The notes beneath the pieces were generated by a model. The model was not told the DNA's origin and made no database searches. It was given only the letters and a program-made list of their open reading frames with translations. The position numbers and the translations under genes were made by a program. A stretch of DNA of 61,103 nucleotides, from positions 1 to 61,103 of the forward strand of contig SCEJ01000016.1 of the NCBI GenBank assembly GCA_004102785.1, in the 5' to 3' direction. Shown piece by piece: positions 5,686-14,006 of this stretch; the stretch's first letter is position 1; the number at the start of each line of letters is the position of its first letter. The stretch is from Muribaculaceae bacterium Isolate-013 (NCI) (lineage in GTDB: Bacteria > Bacteroidota > Bacteroidia > Bacteroidales > Muribaculaceae).

Positions 5686-7789
5686 TCATGATGCGGCGGG
5701 CGGCATTGTCGATGTTCACAGTGCCCAGGCGCCCCAGCACCGACTGCCCCAGCAGAAGCGGAGCGCGCTGATTGGCAACCACGGTGGCGCGCACATTGTC
5801 GAGCACCAGGCCGCCGAAGTTCACCCGGCGCAGATTGAGCAGAGTGCCTGTCGACACATTGCCGTTGGCATCCATATACGACTGCGAGCCGACCACATCC
5901 TTCGGCGACAGAAAATTGTTTTTCATCATGAACGAGGCTTCGGTCTGCGATATGGTCACATCAGAGGCACCGGTGTCGAACACGAAATAGAGCGGCAGGT
6001 CGTTGATGACGCACTGCACCTCGGTCACGCCGTTCTTGCGTGTGAACGGAATCTCATAGCAGGTCACGGCCGAATCCGCGGCCACCACAATCTCCTCCAC
6101 AACTTCAGCCGCGGAGTCGGATTCAGCGGCAAAATCATCGGGGAAACGCTCGCGCAGCTCGCGGCGGTTGGCATCGCGGCGGGCGCGCACCCGCTCAAGC
6201 ATGGCATTGAAAGGCTCCGTGCCGTGCAAGGGGCCGAAATCATGGTCGGTGGCGAAATGCACCGGGTCGGCATAGCCGTTGTCAACGGCACGCCCCACAT
6301 AATCGAGGGCCTCCCCGGCGCGTCCCAGGCGCGAATAGATGCACGCCACGTTATAGAGCGCGCCCTGGTCCAGGGAGTCCTTCTCCACATCGGTCATCAC
6401 ATGGCGCAGCGCCTCGTCGGCCATACCCAGCGACGAAGCCGCATAGGCATAGCTTGTGGAATCGTCGGGCGAGGCCATCTCCACCACCTTACGGTAAAGC
6501 GCGCGGGCCTCGTCGTCGCGTCCGGCCAGTCTCAGCCAGTCCCCTTTCCACAGCATGGCGTGGCGGTCGTCGGGATTAAGTGTAAGCCCCATGTCGATAT
6601 CAGCCAGGGCATCGCCGTGGAGTGAATCGCACTCGAATTTTAAGAAAGCGCGGCCGAAATATGAGTCGGCGTCATCGGGAGCGGCGTCAATTATGGAGTC
6701 GCACCACCGGAGGGCATCCTCCACATCTCCGCGCCCCTTGGCGCAACGCATCATGTAGCCGTACAGCCCGGCACGGTCATCAGGATTCAGGGCGGCGGCA
6801 CGGCGGGCATACACCTCGCCACGGTCAAAGATGCCGGCGCGCATGTAGCAGTCGGCCACAGCCTGAAGCAGCGAGGGGTTGGAATCAATGGCATTCGCCT
6901 CTTTCAGCCACTTTATCGATTCGCCGTAATTGCTGCGGTTGAACTCAATTACCCCAGCCAGGAAAGGCCACATCACATTCGAGCCATCCTTTCGTGCGGC
7001 CACACCGAGCTTGGTGAGCATCACCGGCTGCATCTCGGCGGGGAGGTCGCGGGCAATCTGCCCGGCGGCGAACTCATCCTGATATTCCACGGCCGTGACT
7101 AGGTCGTCGGCAGCCTTGGCCCACTCCTTTTTTCCAATATAGGAATCGGCGCGGAAAGAATATGGCCGGGGGTTCTTTGAGGCAAGGGTGGCGGCGCGGT
7201 CGAAGCAGGCAATCGCCTCATCGTACTGCTTCTTGTCGTTGTGCACACGTCCCAGCCCTATCAGGCCCGAAATCTCGAACTCGTCAATGGCCAGGATGCG
7301 GTTGAAATCGTCGACTGCCTTGCCATACTGTTTCATTATACGGTAGAGATTGCCGCGCGCCGACAGGGTGCCTACATCCTCCTTGTTCTCCTTGATGGCC
7401 ATGGAGAGGTCATCGATGCCACGCAGTGTATCTTTCAGCTCCAGGTATATCGACGCTCGGTTGTTGTAGGCCTGGCGCCGCATGGAGTTGGCACTCTTCG
7501 GGATATACTTCAGCGCGTTGGTGTAGAATTTCAGGGCGTCGGCCACATTTCCGTTACCCTCTGAAATCGACGCGGCATAAATCCATGCATATCCGTTTTT
7601 GGGATTGTCGGAAAGCTCCTTGTTGAAATACTGGGTGGCAAGCTCGCGCTCGCCTTCATCGTAGGCTTCCACGCCACGGCGGTAGTTGTAGGAATCGGGC
7701 TGGGCGGGTTCTTTCCGGCCCGCGCCGAAAAGCACGGGAGCCATAGAGGCTGCGACCGCAAGCGGGAACAATACACGTCGGATCTGCAT
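5669..7789 (-). CDS. Secreted TPR protein with C-terminal retropepsin-like aspartic protease domain
   Basis: A 706-residue protein with a signal peptide (MQIRRVLFPLAVAASMAPVL), then about twelve TPR-type helical repeats from residue 30 to about 540 (for example ATQYFNKELSDNPKNGYAWI and GIDDLSMAIKENKEDVGTLS). The C-terminal domain of about 120 residues carries the aspartic protease signature VFDTGASDVTIS, catalytic Asp near residue 605, and a final LLLGQSVLGRLGTVNID that matches the hydrophobic-G pair of single-domain retropepsins. Predicted periplasmic or surface protease with a protein-binding scaffold; the substrate is unknown. It is third in a minus-strand run after metG and ansA, 109 nt behind ansA, separated by simple repeats. 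Confidence 0.85.
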   Translation of the reverse strand: MQIRRVLFPLAVAASMAPVLFGAGRKEPAQPDSYNYRRGVEAYDEGERELATQYFNKELSDNPKNGYAWIYAASISEGNGNVADALKFYTNALKYIPKSANSMRRQAYNNRASIYLELKDTLRGIDDLSMAIKENKEDVGTLSARGNLYRIMKQYGKAVDDFNRILAIDEFEISGLIGLGRVHNDKKQYDEAIACFDRAATLASKNPRPYSFRADSYIGKKEWAKAADDLVTAVEYQDEFAAGQIARDLPAEMQPVMLTKLGVAARKDGSNVMWPFLAGVIEFNRSNYGESIKWLKEANAIDSNPSLLQAVADCYMRAGIFDRGEVYARRAAALNPDDRAGLYGYMMRCAKGRGDVEDALRWCDSIIDAAPDDADSYFGRAFLKFECDSLHGDALADIDMGLTLNPDDRHAMLWKGDWLRLAGRDDEARALYRKVVEMASPDDSTSYAYAASSLGMADEALRHVMTDVEKDSLDQGALYNVACIYSRLGRAGEALDYVGRAVDNGYADPVHFATDHDFGPLHGTEPFNAMLERVRARRDANRRELRERFPDDFAAESDSAAEVVEEIVVAADSAVTCYEIPFTRKNGVTEVQCVINDLPLYFVFDTGASDVTISQTEASFMMKNNFLSPKDVVGSQSYMDANGNVSTGTLLNLRRVNFGGLVLDNVRATVVANQRAPLLLGQSVLGRLGTVNIDNAARRIMITPIR

Positions 7790-7799
7790 AGGTGAGAGG

Positions 7800-7827
7800 T
7801 TAGGGGTTAGGGGTTAGAGGTTAGGGG
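7800..7827 (+). repeat. Four TTAGGGG units (7-bp tandem repeat)
   Basis: Units at 7800, 7807, 7814 (TTAGAGG variant) and 7821. The G-rich plus strand resembles ciliate-type telomere repeats and has four G-runs with quadruplex potential. It lies in the leader of the minus-strand TPR gene, so the transcript would carry the C-rich complement. Confidence 0.8.
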
Positions 7828-7831
7828 CCTT

Positions 7832-7876
7832 AAGGACTTTAAGGACTTTAAGGACTTTAAGGACTTTAAGGACTTT
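7832..7876 (+). repeat. Five AAGGACTTT units (9-bp tandem repeat)
   Basis: Five perfect head-to-tail copies of AAGGACTTT, followed by AAGG and TCCTT, between ansA and the TPR gene. The 9-bp period matches the arrays at 12322-12456, 17265-17393 and 59607-59642. The unit is nearly self-complementary, so hairpins are possible. Confidence 0.85.
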
Positions 7877-7898
7877 AAGGTCCTTGAAGGGCAGGAGG

Positions 7899-8930
7899 TC
7901 AGAGCGACATTTCTCCGCAGATGGGGTGTACGATCCGGTGGGCAACCTGCTTGCCGGAAAGCCCCATGCCGAAAAGGAACATCATCTTGGTGAGGGCGGC
8001 CTCCGTGGTGATGTCGTGACCGGAGAGCACTCCGGCCCGGGCCAGCATGTCGCCGGTGAAATAACGTTTCTGATGCACACCGCCGTTGGAGCACTGGGTG
8101 ACGTTGACTATCACAATGCCGCGGTCAACGGCACGGCGTATGGCATCGCAGAACCACGGGAATGTCGGGCCGTTGCCGGCGCCGTAGGTCTTGAGCACCA
8201 CACCTTTTACGCCGGGTGTCTCCAGTTGCTGACGCAGCGACGCCTCGGTGAGCCCCGGATGCACATAAATAATCAGCACATTGGTGTCCATCCCGGTGTG
8301 CACGCGCAGCGGCATGCGGTCATGCACCCTCCAAAGCGATTCGTTGTGAAACTGTATCGAAAGGCCGATTTTGGCCAGCGACGGATAATTGTTGCTTTTG
8401 AAGGCGTTGAAATTGTCGGCGCTCATCTTCGTGGCCCTGTTTCCGCGCCACAGATAGTTCTCGAAGAGTATGGCAACCTCCTGCACCATCGGCTCGCCGT
8501 TGACGGGGTCGCGCTCGGCGGCAATCTGAAGGGCTGTGATAAGATTCTCCTCGCCGTCGGTGCGCACCTCGCCTATGGGGAGCTGGGAGCCGGTGATAAT
8601 CACCGGCTTGTTGAGATGCTCGAGCATGAATGACAGCGCCGAGGCGGTGTAGGCCATCGTGTCGGTGCCGTGCAGCACCACGAAGCCGTCGTATTTGTCG
8701 AAGTTGCGCCCTATCTGCGATGCCAGCCACTGCCAGTGCTGCGGACTGACATTGGAGGAATCAATCGGCGGATTGAACTGGATATGGTCTATATCATAGT
8801 CCAGCATCTTGATTTTCGGCACATTGTCAATGAGATGAGAGAAATCGAACGGGCGCAGCGTATGCGTCGAGGGATCCTGGATCATCCCGATTGTACCTCC
8901 GGTATAGATAATCAGTATACGTGGCTTCAT
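7899..8930 (-). CDS. ansA: L-asparaginase, type I (cytoplasmic)
   Basis: Hydrolyses L-asparagine to aspartate and ammonia. The 343-residue protein has no signal peptide. The first active-site threonine is in ILIIYTGGTIGMI at the N-terminus and the second catalytic motif is VVLHGTDTMAYTASAL near residue 86. The KPVIITGSQLP strand and the C-terminal NVTQCSNGGV segment are typical of type I enzymes. It lies 61 nt downstream of metG on the same strand and is likely co-transcribed with it. Confidence 0.93.
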   Translation of the reverse strand: MKPRILIIYTGGTIGMIQDPSTHTLRPFDFSHLIDNVPKIKMLDYDIDHIQFNPPIDSSNVSPQHWQWLASQIGRNFDKYDGFVVLHGTDTMAYTASALSFMLEHLNKPVIITGSQLPIGEVRTDGEENLITALQIAAERDPVNGEPMVQEVAILFENYLWRGNRATKMSADNFNAFKSNNYPSLAKIGLSIQFHNESLWRVHDRMPLRVHTGMDTNVLIIYVHPGLTEASLRQQLETPGVKGVVLKTYGAGNGPTFPWFCDAIRRAVDRGIVIVNVTQCSNGGVHQKRYFTGDMLARAGVLSGHDITTEAALTKMMFLFGMGLSGKQVAHRIVHPICGEMSL

Positions 8931-8991
8931 GATAGGTCGATTGGTTTGGGAGGCGCAGCCTCATTTATAATGTGGAACGGGGGCTGCCGGG

Positions 8992-11034
8992 TCAGCCTAC
9001 TTTCGCGCCCGGGGTGCAGGGGGCCGAGGGGGAGATGACCTTCAGCGAGCCGTCGGCATTGACGGCCGAGAGAATCATGCCCTGGCTCTCCTGTCCCATC
9101 ATCTTGCGGGGAGGGAAGTTGGAGATGAAGCATACCTGCTTGCCTACGAGTTCTTCCGGCTCATAGTACTGGGCGATGCCCGAAAGGATGGTGCGTCCGC
9201 CCATGCCGTCGTCGATGCGGAAGCGCAGCAGTTTGTTCGACTTCTTCACCTTCTCGCACTCAAGCACGGTGCCCACACGGATATCCATCTTCATGAAATC
9301 GTCGAAAGTGGTTTCGGCGGCCACCGGCTCGGGCTTCCAGTTCTTTAGCTGGTTTTCTTTCTTGATGCGCTCCAGTCGGTCAAGCTGCGCCTGTATGGCG
9401 TCGTCCTCGATTTTCTCGAAGAGAAGTTCGGGCTGGCTCAGCACAGTGCCGTCGGCAACGAGGGTGTCGCGTCCGAGCATATCCCACGAGAGGGTGCCCA
9501 TGGAGAGCATAGCGCGGAGCTTCTCCGACATGAATGGGAGGAACGGCTCGAAAGCCACTGCGAGGTTGGCGCACATCTGCACTGCCACATTGAGCACCGT
9601 GGCGGTGCGCTCCATATCGGTTTTGGCCGTTTTCCACGGCTCGGTCTCCTGGAGGTAGCGGTTGCCTGTGCGTGCGATCTCCATGGCGGCCTTCAGGGCG
9701 TCGCGGAAGTGGAAATCCTCCAGGCAGGCCGTCTCTTCGGCCACAGCCTTGCGGATATCCTCCAGGGCGCGGATGTCGACCTCCCGGAGTTCGGCGCGGG
9801 CGGGCACGGCGCCGTTGAAATATTTGTGTGTGAGCACCACGGCGCGGTTCACGAAGTTGCCGAGTATGGCCACCAGCTCCGAGTTGTTGCGGGCCTGGAA
9901 GTCGCGCCATGTGAAATCGTTATCCTTTGTCTCCGGAGCGTTGGCGGTGAGCACGTAGCGGAGCACATCCTGCTTGCCGGGGAAGTCGGCCAGATATTCG
10001 TGGAGCCAGATGGCCCAGTTGCGCGAGGTGGAGATTTTGTCGCCCTCGAGGTTGAGGAACTCGTTGGAGGGCACATTGTCGGGGAGCTGGTAACCGTCGC
10101 CGTAGGCCATCAGCATCGAAGGGAATATGATGCAGTGGAACACGATGTTATCCTTCCCGATGAAATTGATTACGCGGCTTTCGGGGTCCTTCCAGTATTT
10201 CTGCCATGTGTCGGGGAGGAGCTCGCGGGTGTTGGAGATGTAGCCGATGGGGGCGTCGAACCACACATAGAGCACCTTGCCGTCGGCCCCCTCAACAGGC
10301 ACGGGGATACCCCAGTCGAGGTCGCGGGTCACGGCCCTGGGCTGCAGCCCCAGGTCAAGCCACGATTTACACTGGCCGTAGACGTTCGGACGCCACTCCT
10401 TGTGCTCCTCCAGAATCCACTTCTCCAGCGCGGGCTGCCAGCGGTCGAGGGGGAGATACCAGTGTGAGGTCTCGCGCAGCACGGGGGTGGCGCCGGTCTC
10501 GGCGCTGCGGGGATTGATCAGCTCAGTGGGCGAAAGCGACGAGCCGCACTTCTCGCACTGGTCGCCATAGGCGCCCTGGGCGTGGCACACGGGGCATTCC
10601 CCCACTATGTCGCGGTCGGTGAGGAAGCGTCCCCCCTCCTCGTCGTAGAACTGCATTGATGTTTTCTCCACAAACTGGCCGTTGTCGTAAAGGCGGCGGA
10701 AGAATTCCGATGCCGTTTCGGCATGGATGTCGGAGGTGGTGCGCGAATATACGTCGAATGAAATTCCGAGCCCCTCGAACGATTCCTTGATCAGGTTGTG
10801 GTAGCGGTCCACAACATCCTGCGGGGTGATTCCCTCGCGGCGGGCGCGGATGGTGATAGGCACACCATGCTCGTCGGAGCCTCCGACCATCACCACGTCG
10901 CGCCCCTGGAGGCGCAGATAGCGGGTGTAGATGTCGGCCGGCACATACACGCCGGCAAGATGGCCGATGTGCACCGGGCCGTTGGCATAGGGTAAGGCAG
11001 TGGTTACAAGAGTTCGTTTGAATTTCTTCTCCAT
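8992..11034 (-). CDS. metG: Methionyl-tRNA synthetase
   Basis: Charges tRNA-Met. The 680-residue protein has the class I signatures HIGH (residues 22-25, in [12 protein letters not shown]) and KISTS (in [12 protein letters not shown]), and a zinc knuckle ([18 protein letters not shown]). The C-terminal EMAP/Trbp111-like tRNA-binding domain ([20 protein letters not shown]) also gives dimerisation. An in-frame ATG at 11127 lies upstream of the -7 box at 11115-11122, so the ATG at 11034 is preferred; it places HIGH at the expected distance. Divergent from lpxB, and probably heads metG-ansA-TPR. Confidence 0.96.
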   Translation of the reverse strand: MEKKFKRTLVTTALPYANGPVHIGHLAGVYVPADIYTRYLRLQGRDVVMVGGSDEHGVPITIRARREGITPQDVVDRYHNLIKESFEGLGISFDVYSRTTSDIHAETASEFFRRLYDNGQFVEKTSMQFYDEEGGRFLTDRDIVGECPVCHAQGAYGDQCEKCGSSLSPTELINPRSAETGATPVLRETSHWYLPLDRWQPALEKWILEEHKEWRPNVYGQCKSWLDLGLQPRAVTRDLDWGIPVPVEGADGKVLYVWFDAPIGYISNTRELLPDTWQKYWKDPESRVINFIGKDNIVFHCIIFPSMLMAYGDGYQLPDNVPSNEFLNLEGDKISTSRNWAIWLHEYLADFPGKQDVLRYVLTANAPETKDNDFTWRDFQARNNSELVAILGNFVNRAVVLTHKYFNGAVPARAELREVDIRALEDIRKAVAEETACLEDFHFRDALKAAMEIARTGNRYLQETEPWKTAKTDMERTATVLNVAVQMCANLAVAFEPFLPFMSEKLRAMLSMGTLSWDMLGRDTLVADGTVLSQPELLFEKIEDDAIQAQLDRLERIKKENQLKNWKPEPVAAETTFDDFMKMDIRVGTVLECEKVKKSNKLLRFRIDDGMGGRTILSGIAQYYEPEELVGKQVCFISNFPPRKMMGQESQGMILSAVNADGSLKVISPSAPCTPGAKVG

Positions 11035-11114
11035 ATCTGATATTCGCGTTTTGGTTCTTTCAAAAAATTCCAGAGCAAGAAGCCACATATGTGTGGACGC
11101 CGGATAGATAAATG

Positions 11115-11122
11115 CAAATTTA
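11115..11122 (-). promoter_or_regulatory. metG promoter -7 box (TAAATTTG)
   Basis: TAnnTTTG on the minus strand, about 80 nt upstream of the preferred metG start. It is back to back with the lpxB promoter; no clear -33 TTTG is visible. Confidence 0.6.
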
Positions 11123-11157
11123 CACATTATTTACATAGTTAAGCCGATTTTTTAGAC

Positions 11158-11165
11158 TAATTTTG
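11158..11165 (+). promoter_or_regulatory. lpxB promoter -7 box (TAATTTTG), leaderless geometry
   Basis: Only 5 nt (CATTA) separate this box from the lpxB ATG at 11171. Bacteroidetes transcription starts roughly 5 nt after this box, so the mRNA should begin at or within a base of the start codon. Confidence 0.6.
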
Positions 11166-11170
11166 CATTA

Positions 11171-12316
11171 ATGGAAAAAATCAAGCTGTTTTTCTCGGCC
11201 GGAGAGGCCTCTGGCGACCTCCACGCCGGGGCGCTGATGGCCGCGCTTGTGCGTGAAAGCGCCTCACGTGGCGCCGCTGTGGAGTTCACATACCTCGGGG
11301 GCGACGAAATGGAGCGAGCCGCAGGCTGCCCGCCGGTGGTGCATTACCGCGAGATGGCCTTCATGGGATTCGCCGACGTGCTGCGCAATCTCGGCAAAGT
11401 GCGCCGCAACCTCGGCGCGGCAATCCGGGCCATGGAGCGCACGCGCCCCGACGCCGTGGTGCTCGTTGACTACCCCAGCTTCAACCTCCGCCTGGCCCGC
11501 CACGCCTTCAGCATGGGCATCCCCGTGTATTATTTCATCGCGCCGAAAGTGTGGGCCTGGAAAAAATGGCGTGTGCGGCAGTTGCGCCGCTACTGCCGCA
11601 AAGTGCTTTCGATACTCCCGTTCGAGACCGACTTCTTCCGCAACCACGGCGTAGAGGTGGAATATGTTGGCAACCCCTCGGTGGCGGAGGTCGACGAACG
11701 TCTGCGCCACACCCCCGAACGGAGCGGGCTGTGCCTCCGCGCCGGCCTGGCGGCCGACACCCCCTATCTGCTCCTTGCCCCCGGCTCGCGCCGCAGCGAG
11801 ATAGCAAAGAATCTCCCCGTGATGCTCGCGGCGGCCGCCGGCGCGCCGCAGTATCCGGTCATAATCGCGGCGGCTCCCGGCATAGAGCCGGAATATTACC
11901 GCGCATTCACGCAGGCGCCGATGCTCGCCGGCGAGACTTTCGCCCTGATGGCGCGTGCCGAGGCGGCGCTTGTGACCTCGGGCACGGCCACACTCGAATG
12001 CGCCCTCTGCGGCACACCGCAGGTGGTATGCTACCGCGGAGGGGGCTCGCGCCTGGTCTACAACATCATGAAACGGATTCTGACCATCCCCTACGTATCC
12101 CTCCCAAACCTCATAGTCTCAGAGGAGATAGTGCCGGAGATGCTCATGCACCTCTGCACCCCCGATGCCGTGCGCCGGCGCCTGCTCGACATACTCCCCG
12201 GCGCTCCCGGACGCGACGCCCAGCTACGCGGCTACGCCGACCTGCGCCGGCGCCTCACCGGCTCCGACGCCCCCGCCCGCGCCGCCCGCGCCATCATCGA
12301 CGGCCTACCGGAGTAG
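11171..12316 (+). CDS. lpxB: Lipid-A-disaccharide synthase
   Basis: GT19 glycosyltransferase of the inner-membrane face. It joins UDP-2,3-diacylglucosamine and lipid X to form the lipid A disaccharide. The 381 residues match the family length. Signatures are FFSAGEASGDLHAGALM at the N-terminus, VLVDYPSFNLRLAR, YFIAPKVWAWKKWRVRQL, LLLAPGSRRSEIAKNLP and LVTSGTATLECAL. The conserved first motif begins at residue 7, so no later start is possible, although the promoter leaves no room for a leader. The gene ends at a face-to-face 9-bp repeat array shared with convergent xseB. Confidence 0.96.
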   Translation: MEKIKLFFSAGEASGDLHAGALMAALVRESASRGAAVEFTYLGGDEMERAAGCPPVVHYREMAFMGFADVLRNLGKVRRNLGAAIRAMERTRPDAVVLVDYPSFNLRLARHAFSMGIPVYYFIAPKVWAWKKWRVRQLRRYCRKVLSILPFETDFFRNHGVEVEYVGNPSVAEVDERLRHTPERSGLCLRAGLAADTPYLLLAPGSRRSEIAKNLPVMLAAAAGAPQYPVIIAAAPGIEPEYYRAFTQAPMLAGETFALMARAEAALVTSGTATLECALCGTPQVVCYRGGGSRLVYNIMKRILTIPYVSLPNLIVSEEIVPEMLMHLCTPDAVRRRLLDILPGAPGRDAQLRGYADLRRRLTGSDAPARAARAIIDGLPE

Positions 12317-12321
12317 GAGCG

Positions 12322-12456
12322 GTGAGACTTGTGGGACCAGTAGGACCAGTAGGACTTGTGGGAGAGCCATGATTGCCGGGATTATCCCCGGATGGCTCCT
12401 ACAAGTCCTACTGGTCCTACAAGTCCTACCGGTCCCACAGCTCCTGCAAGCCCTAC
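12322..12456. repeat. Face-to-face 9-bp repeat arrays between lpxB and xseB
   Basis: Left array 12322-12366: five 9-bp units such as GTAGGACCA, GTAGGACTT and GTGGGACCA. Right array 12394-12456: seven units of the exact complementary type, such as TGGTCCTAC and AAGTCCTAC. The arms can pair into a long hairpin around a 27-nt centre. The right array runs into the xseB stop codon (12453-12455). Probably a bidirectional transcript end; the 9-bp unit recurs at three other sites in the window. Confidence 0.85.
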
Positions 12457-12656
12457 TCCTGCATTCCGGCAAGGATTGTGCGGAGCTCCTCGTCGGTGGC
12501 GGTGAGTCGGGCGCGGCATTCGGCGATAAGTTCCGTGGCGCGGCGCGTAAGTGTGGCCAGGCGGTCGATGTCGCACTGGTCGCCCTGCATGGTGCGCAGA
12601 ATCTGCTCCAGCTCGGCCACGGCCTCGTTATAGCTCATTTCCTTTATCTCTTTCAT
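12453..12656 (-). CDS. xseB: Exodeoxyribonuclease VII small subunit
   Basis: A 67-residue helical protein that associates in several copies with XseA to form exonuclease VII, which degrades single-stranded DNA. The family pattern is YNEAVAELEQILRTMQ followed by DIDRLATLTRRATELIAECR. It lies 57 nt downstream of xseA in the DUF3256-xseA-xseB run. Its last codons are part of the right 9-bp array, so the repeat may have shaped the C-terminus (ILAGMQE). Confidence 0.93.
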   Translation of the reverse strand: MKEIKEMSYNEAVAELEQILRTMQGDQCDIDRLATLTRRATELIAECRARLTATDEELRTILAGMQE

Positions 12657-12713
12657 AACAGGTTACTATTCAAATTTATACTACGTTGCATGGTCGCGGC
12701 CCCGCCCCTGAAT

Positions 12714-14006
12714 CTATTTCTTGACGGAGAGGAGGGTGCCCGAGGCGAGGGTGGTTTCGAGGATGGTGCCGGCAGGGATGTCGTCGGGCGATGTAATCGC
12801 CTTGCCTCCGACGCGCGTTATCGAATATCCGCGCAGCAGTGTGGCCTGCGGGGAGAGGGCAGCAAGGAGGCGTTCGGCGGCGTCAATGGAGTCGCGGCGG
12901 CGCTGCAACTGTGTGGCCGTGGCCGTGGCAAGAGCGCGCCCCGTCATGCCGAGTCGCTCCAGTTGCGGATGGATAAGGCGCCCTGACACCCCCGACAGCA
13001 GCCCCGTGGCATTGCCCAGACGTGCGCGGGCACGCTCCACGGCGCCTCGGGCCAGCGCCGGCAGCAGTCCGGTGGCCTGGGCGAGCTGCTGGCGGTTGCC
13101 GCTGATGCGGTCGGTTGCCGCCTGCAATATCCTTGCCCCGAGATTATTGACCGCGCCCAGCACACTCTCGCCGCAGCCTATAAGCCACTCGGCCACGGCA
13201 GTAGGGGTTTTCAGGCGGGCATTGGCCACATAGTCGAGCACCGTCACATCGCGCTCATGGCCGATGCCGATAGCCACCGGCAGAGGGAACTGCGCCACCG
13301 TGGCCGCCAGTTCATAATCCTCAAAAGCCTGGAGGTCGGAGGTGGCTCCGCCACCGCGTATAATCACCACGCCGTCCCAGAGGGGGGCGTCGTCGGCCAC
13401 CGCCATAAGCGCGGCGATAACCGACTGCGGCGCCGAGGCGCCCTGCATCACAGCCGGATACAGACGTGTGGTGAAACGCAGATGCGACGGGTTGGTGTAC
13501 AACTGGTTGATGAAGTCGCCATAGCCGGCGGCGCCGGGAGCCGACACCACGGCGATGCGCTGCGGCACCAGAGGCCACCGCAACTGCCTGTTCATCTCCA
13601 GCACCCCTTCGGCCTGGAGCCGACGCAGAATCTCGTTGCGCCTCCGCAGCAGGTCGCCCATCGTAAACTCAGGATTCACCTCGTTGATTACCAACGAAAT
13701 GCCGAACACCGGATGAAACGACGCCGAAACCCTCACCATCACCTTCAGCCCCGAGGCGAACTGCTGCCCGGTGGCATTGTAGAAGCTGCGGGCTATCCGC
13801 GCATAGTTGCTGGCCCATATGCAGCCGCGCACACGCGCCTGTTGCCGCCCGGCATCGTCCTTCTGGAGCATCTCCATATAGCAGTGGCCTCCGCGCACCT
13901 GCACATCCTGCACCTCGGCGGTGACCCACACATTCTGCGTGGCCGGCTGCTGCACGAACGTGCGCACCACGTCGAGCATCTCCAGCAGAGTCATCGCCTT
14001 TGTCAT
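12714..14006 (-). CDS. xseA: Exodeoxyribonuclease VII large subunit
   Basis: Catalytic subunit of exonuclease VII. The 430-residue protein begins with an OB-fold (VWVTAEVQDVQVRGGHCYME), followed by the catalytic region with RIAVVSAPGAAGYGDFINQL, VIIRGGGATSDLQAFEDYEL and GIGHERDVTVLDYVANARLK, and then a long helical region for XseB binding. The C-terminal LLRGYSITRVGGKAI segment is typical. Its ATG overlaps the DUF3256 stop by 4 nt (ATGA), implying coupled translation. Confidence 0.96.
   Translation of the reverse strand: MTKAMTLLEMLDVVRTFVQQPATQNVWVTAEVQDVQVRGGHCYMEMLQKDDAGRQQARVRGCIWASNYARIARSFYNATGQQFASGLKVMVRVSASFHPVFGISLVINEVNPEFTMGDLLRRRNEILRRLQAEGVLEMNRQLRWPLVPQRIAVVSAPGAAGYGDFINQLYTNPSHLRFTTRLYPAVMQGASAPQSVIAALMAVADDAPLWDGVVIIRGGGATSDLQAFEDYELAATVAQFPLPVAIGIGHERDVTVLDYVANARLKTPTAVAEWLIGCGESVLGAVNNLGARILQAATDRISGNRQQLAQATGLLPALARGAVERARARLGNATGLLSGVSGRLIHPQLERLGMTGRALATATATQLQRRRDSIDAAERLLAALSPQATLLRGYSITRVGGKAITSPDDIPAGTILETTLASGTLLSVKK

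Noticed and set aside
7807-8094. Minus-strand frame encoding a repeated Leu-Lys-Ser peptide
   Set aside because: This is only the 9-bp repeat read in a frame that also overlaps ansA; the repeat explains the peptide.
8670-9166. Plus-strand frames in the ansA/metG gap
   Set aside because: They overlap the ends of two firmly identified genes and have no protein-like features.
12322-12456. CRISPR array
   Set aside because: Units are 9 bp and contiguous, without spacers, and the two halves are in opposite orientation; no cas genes nearby.
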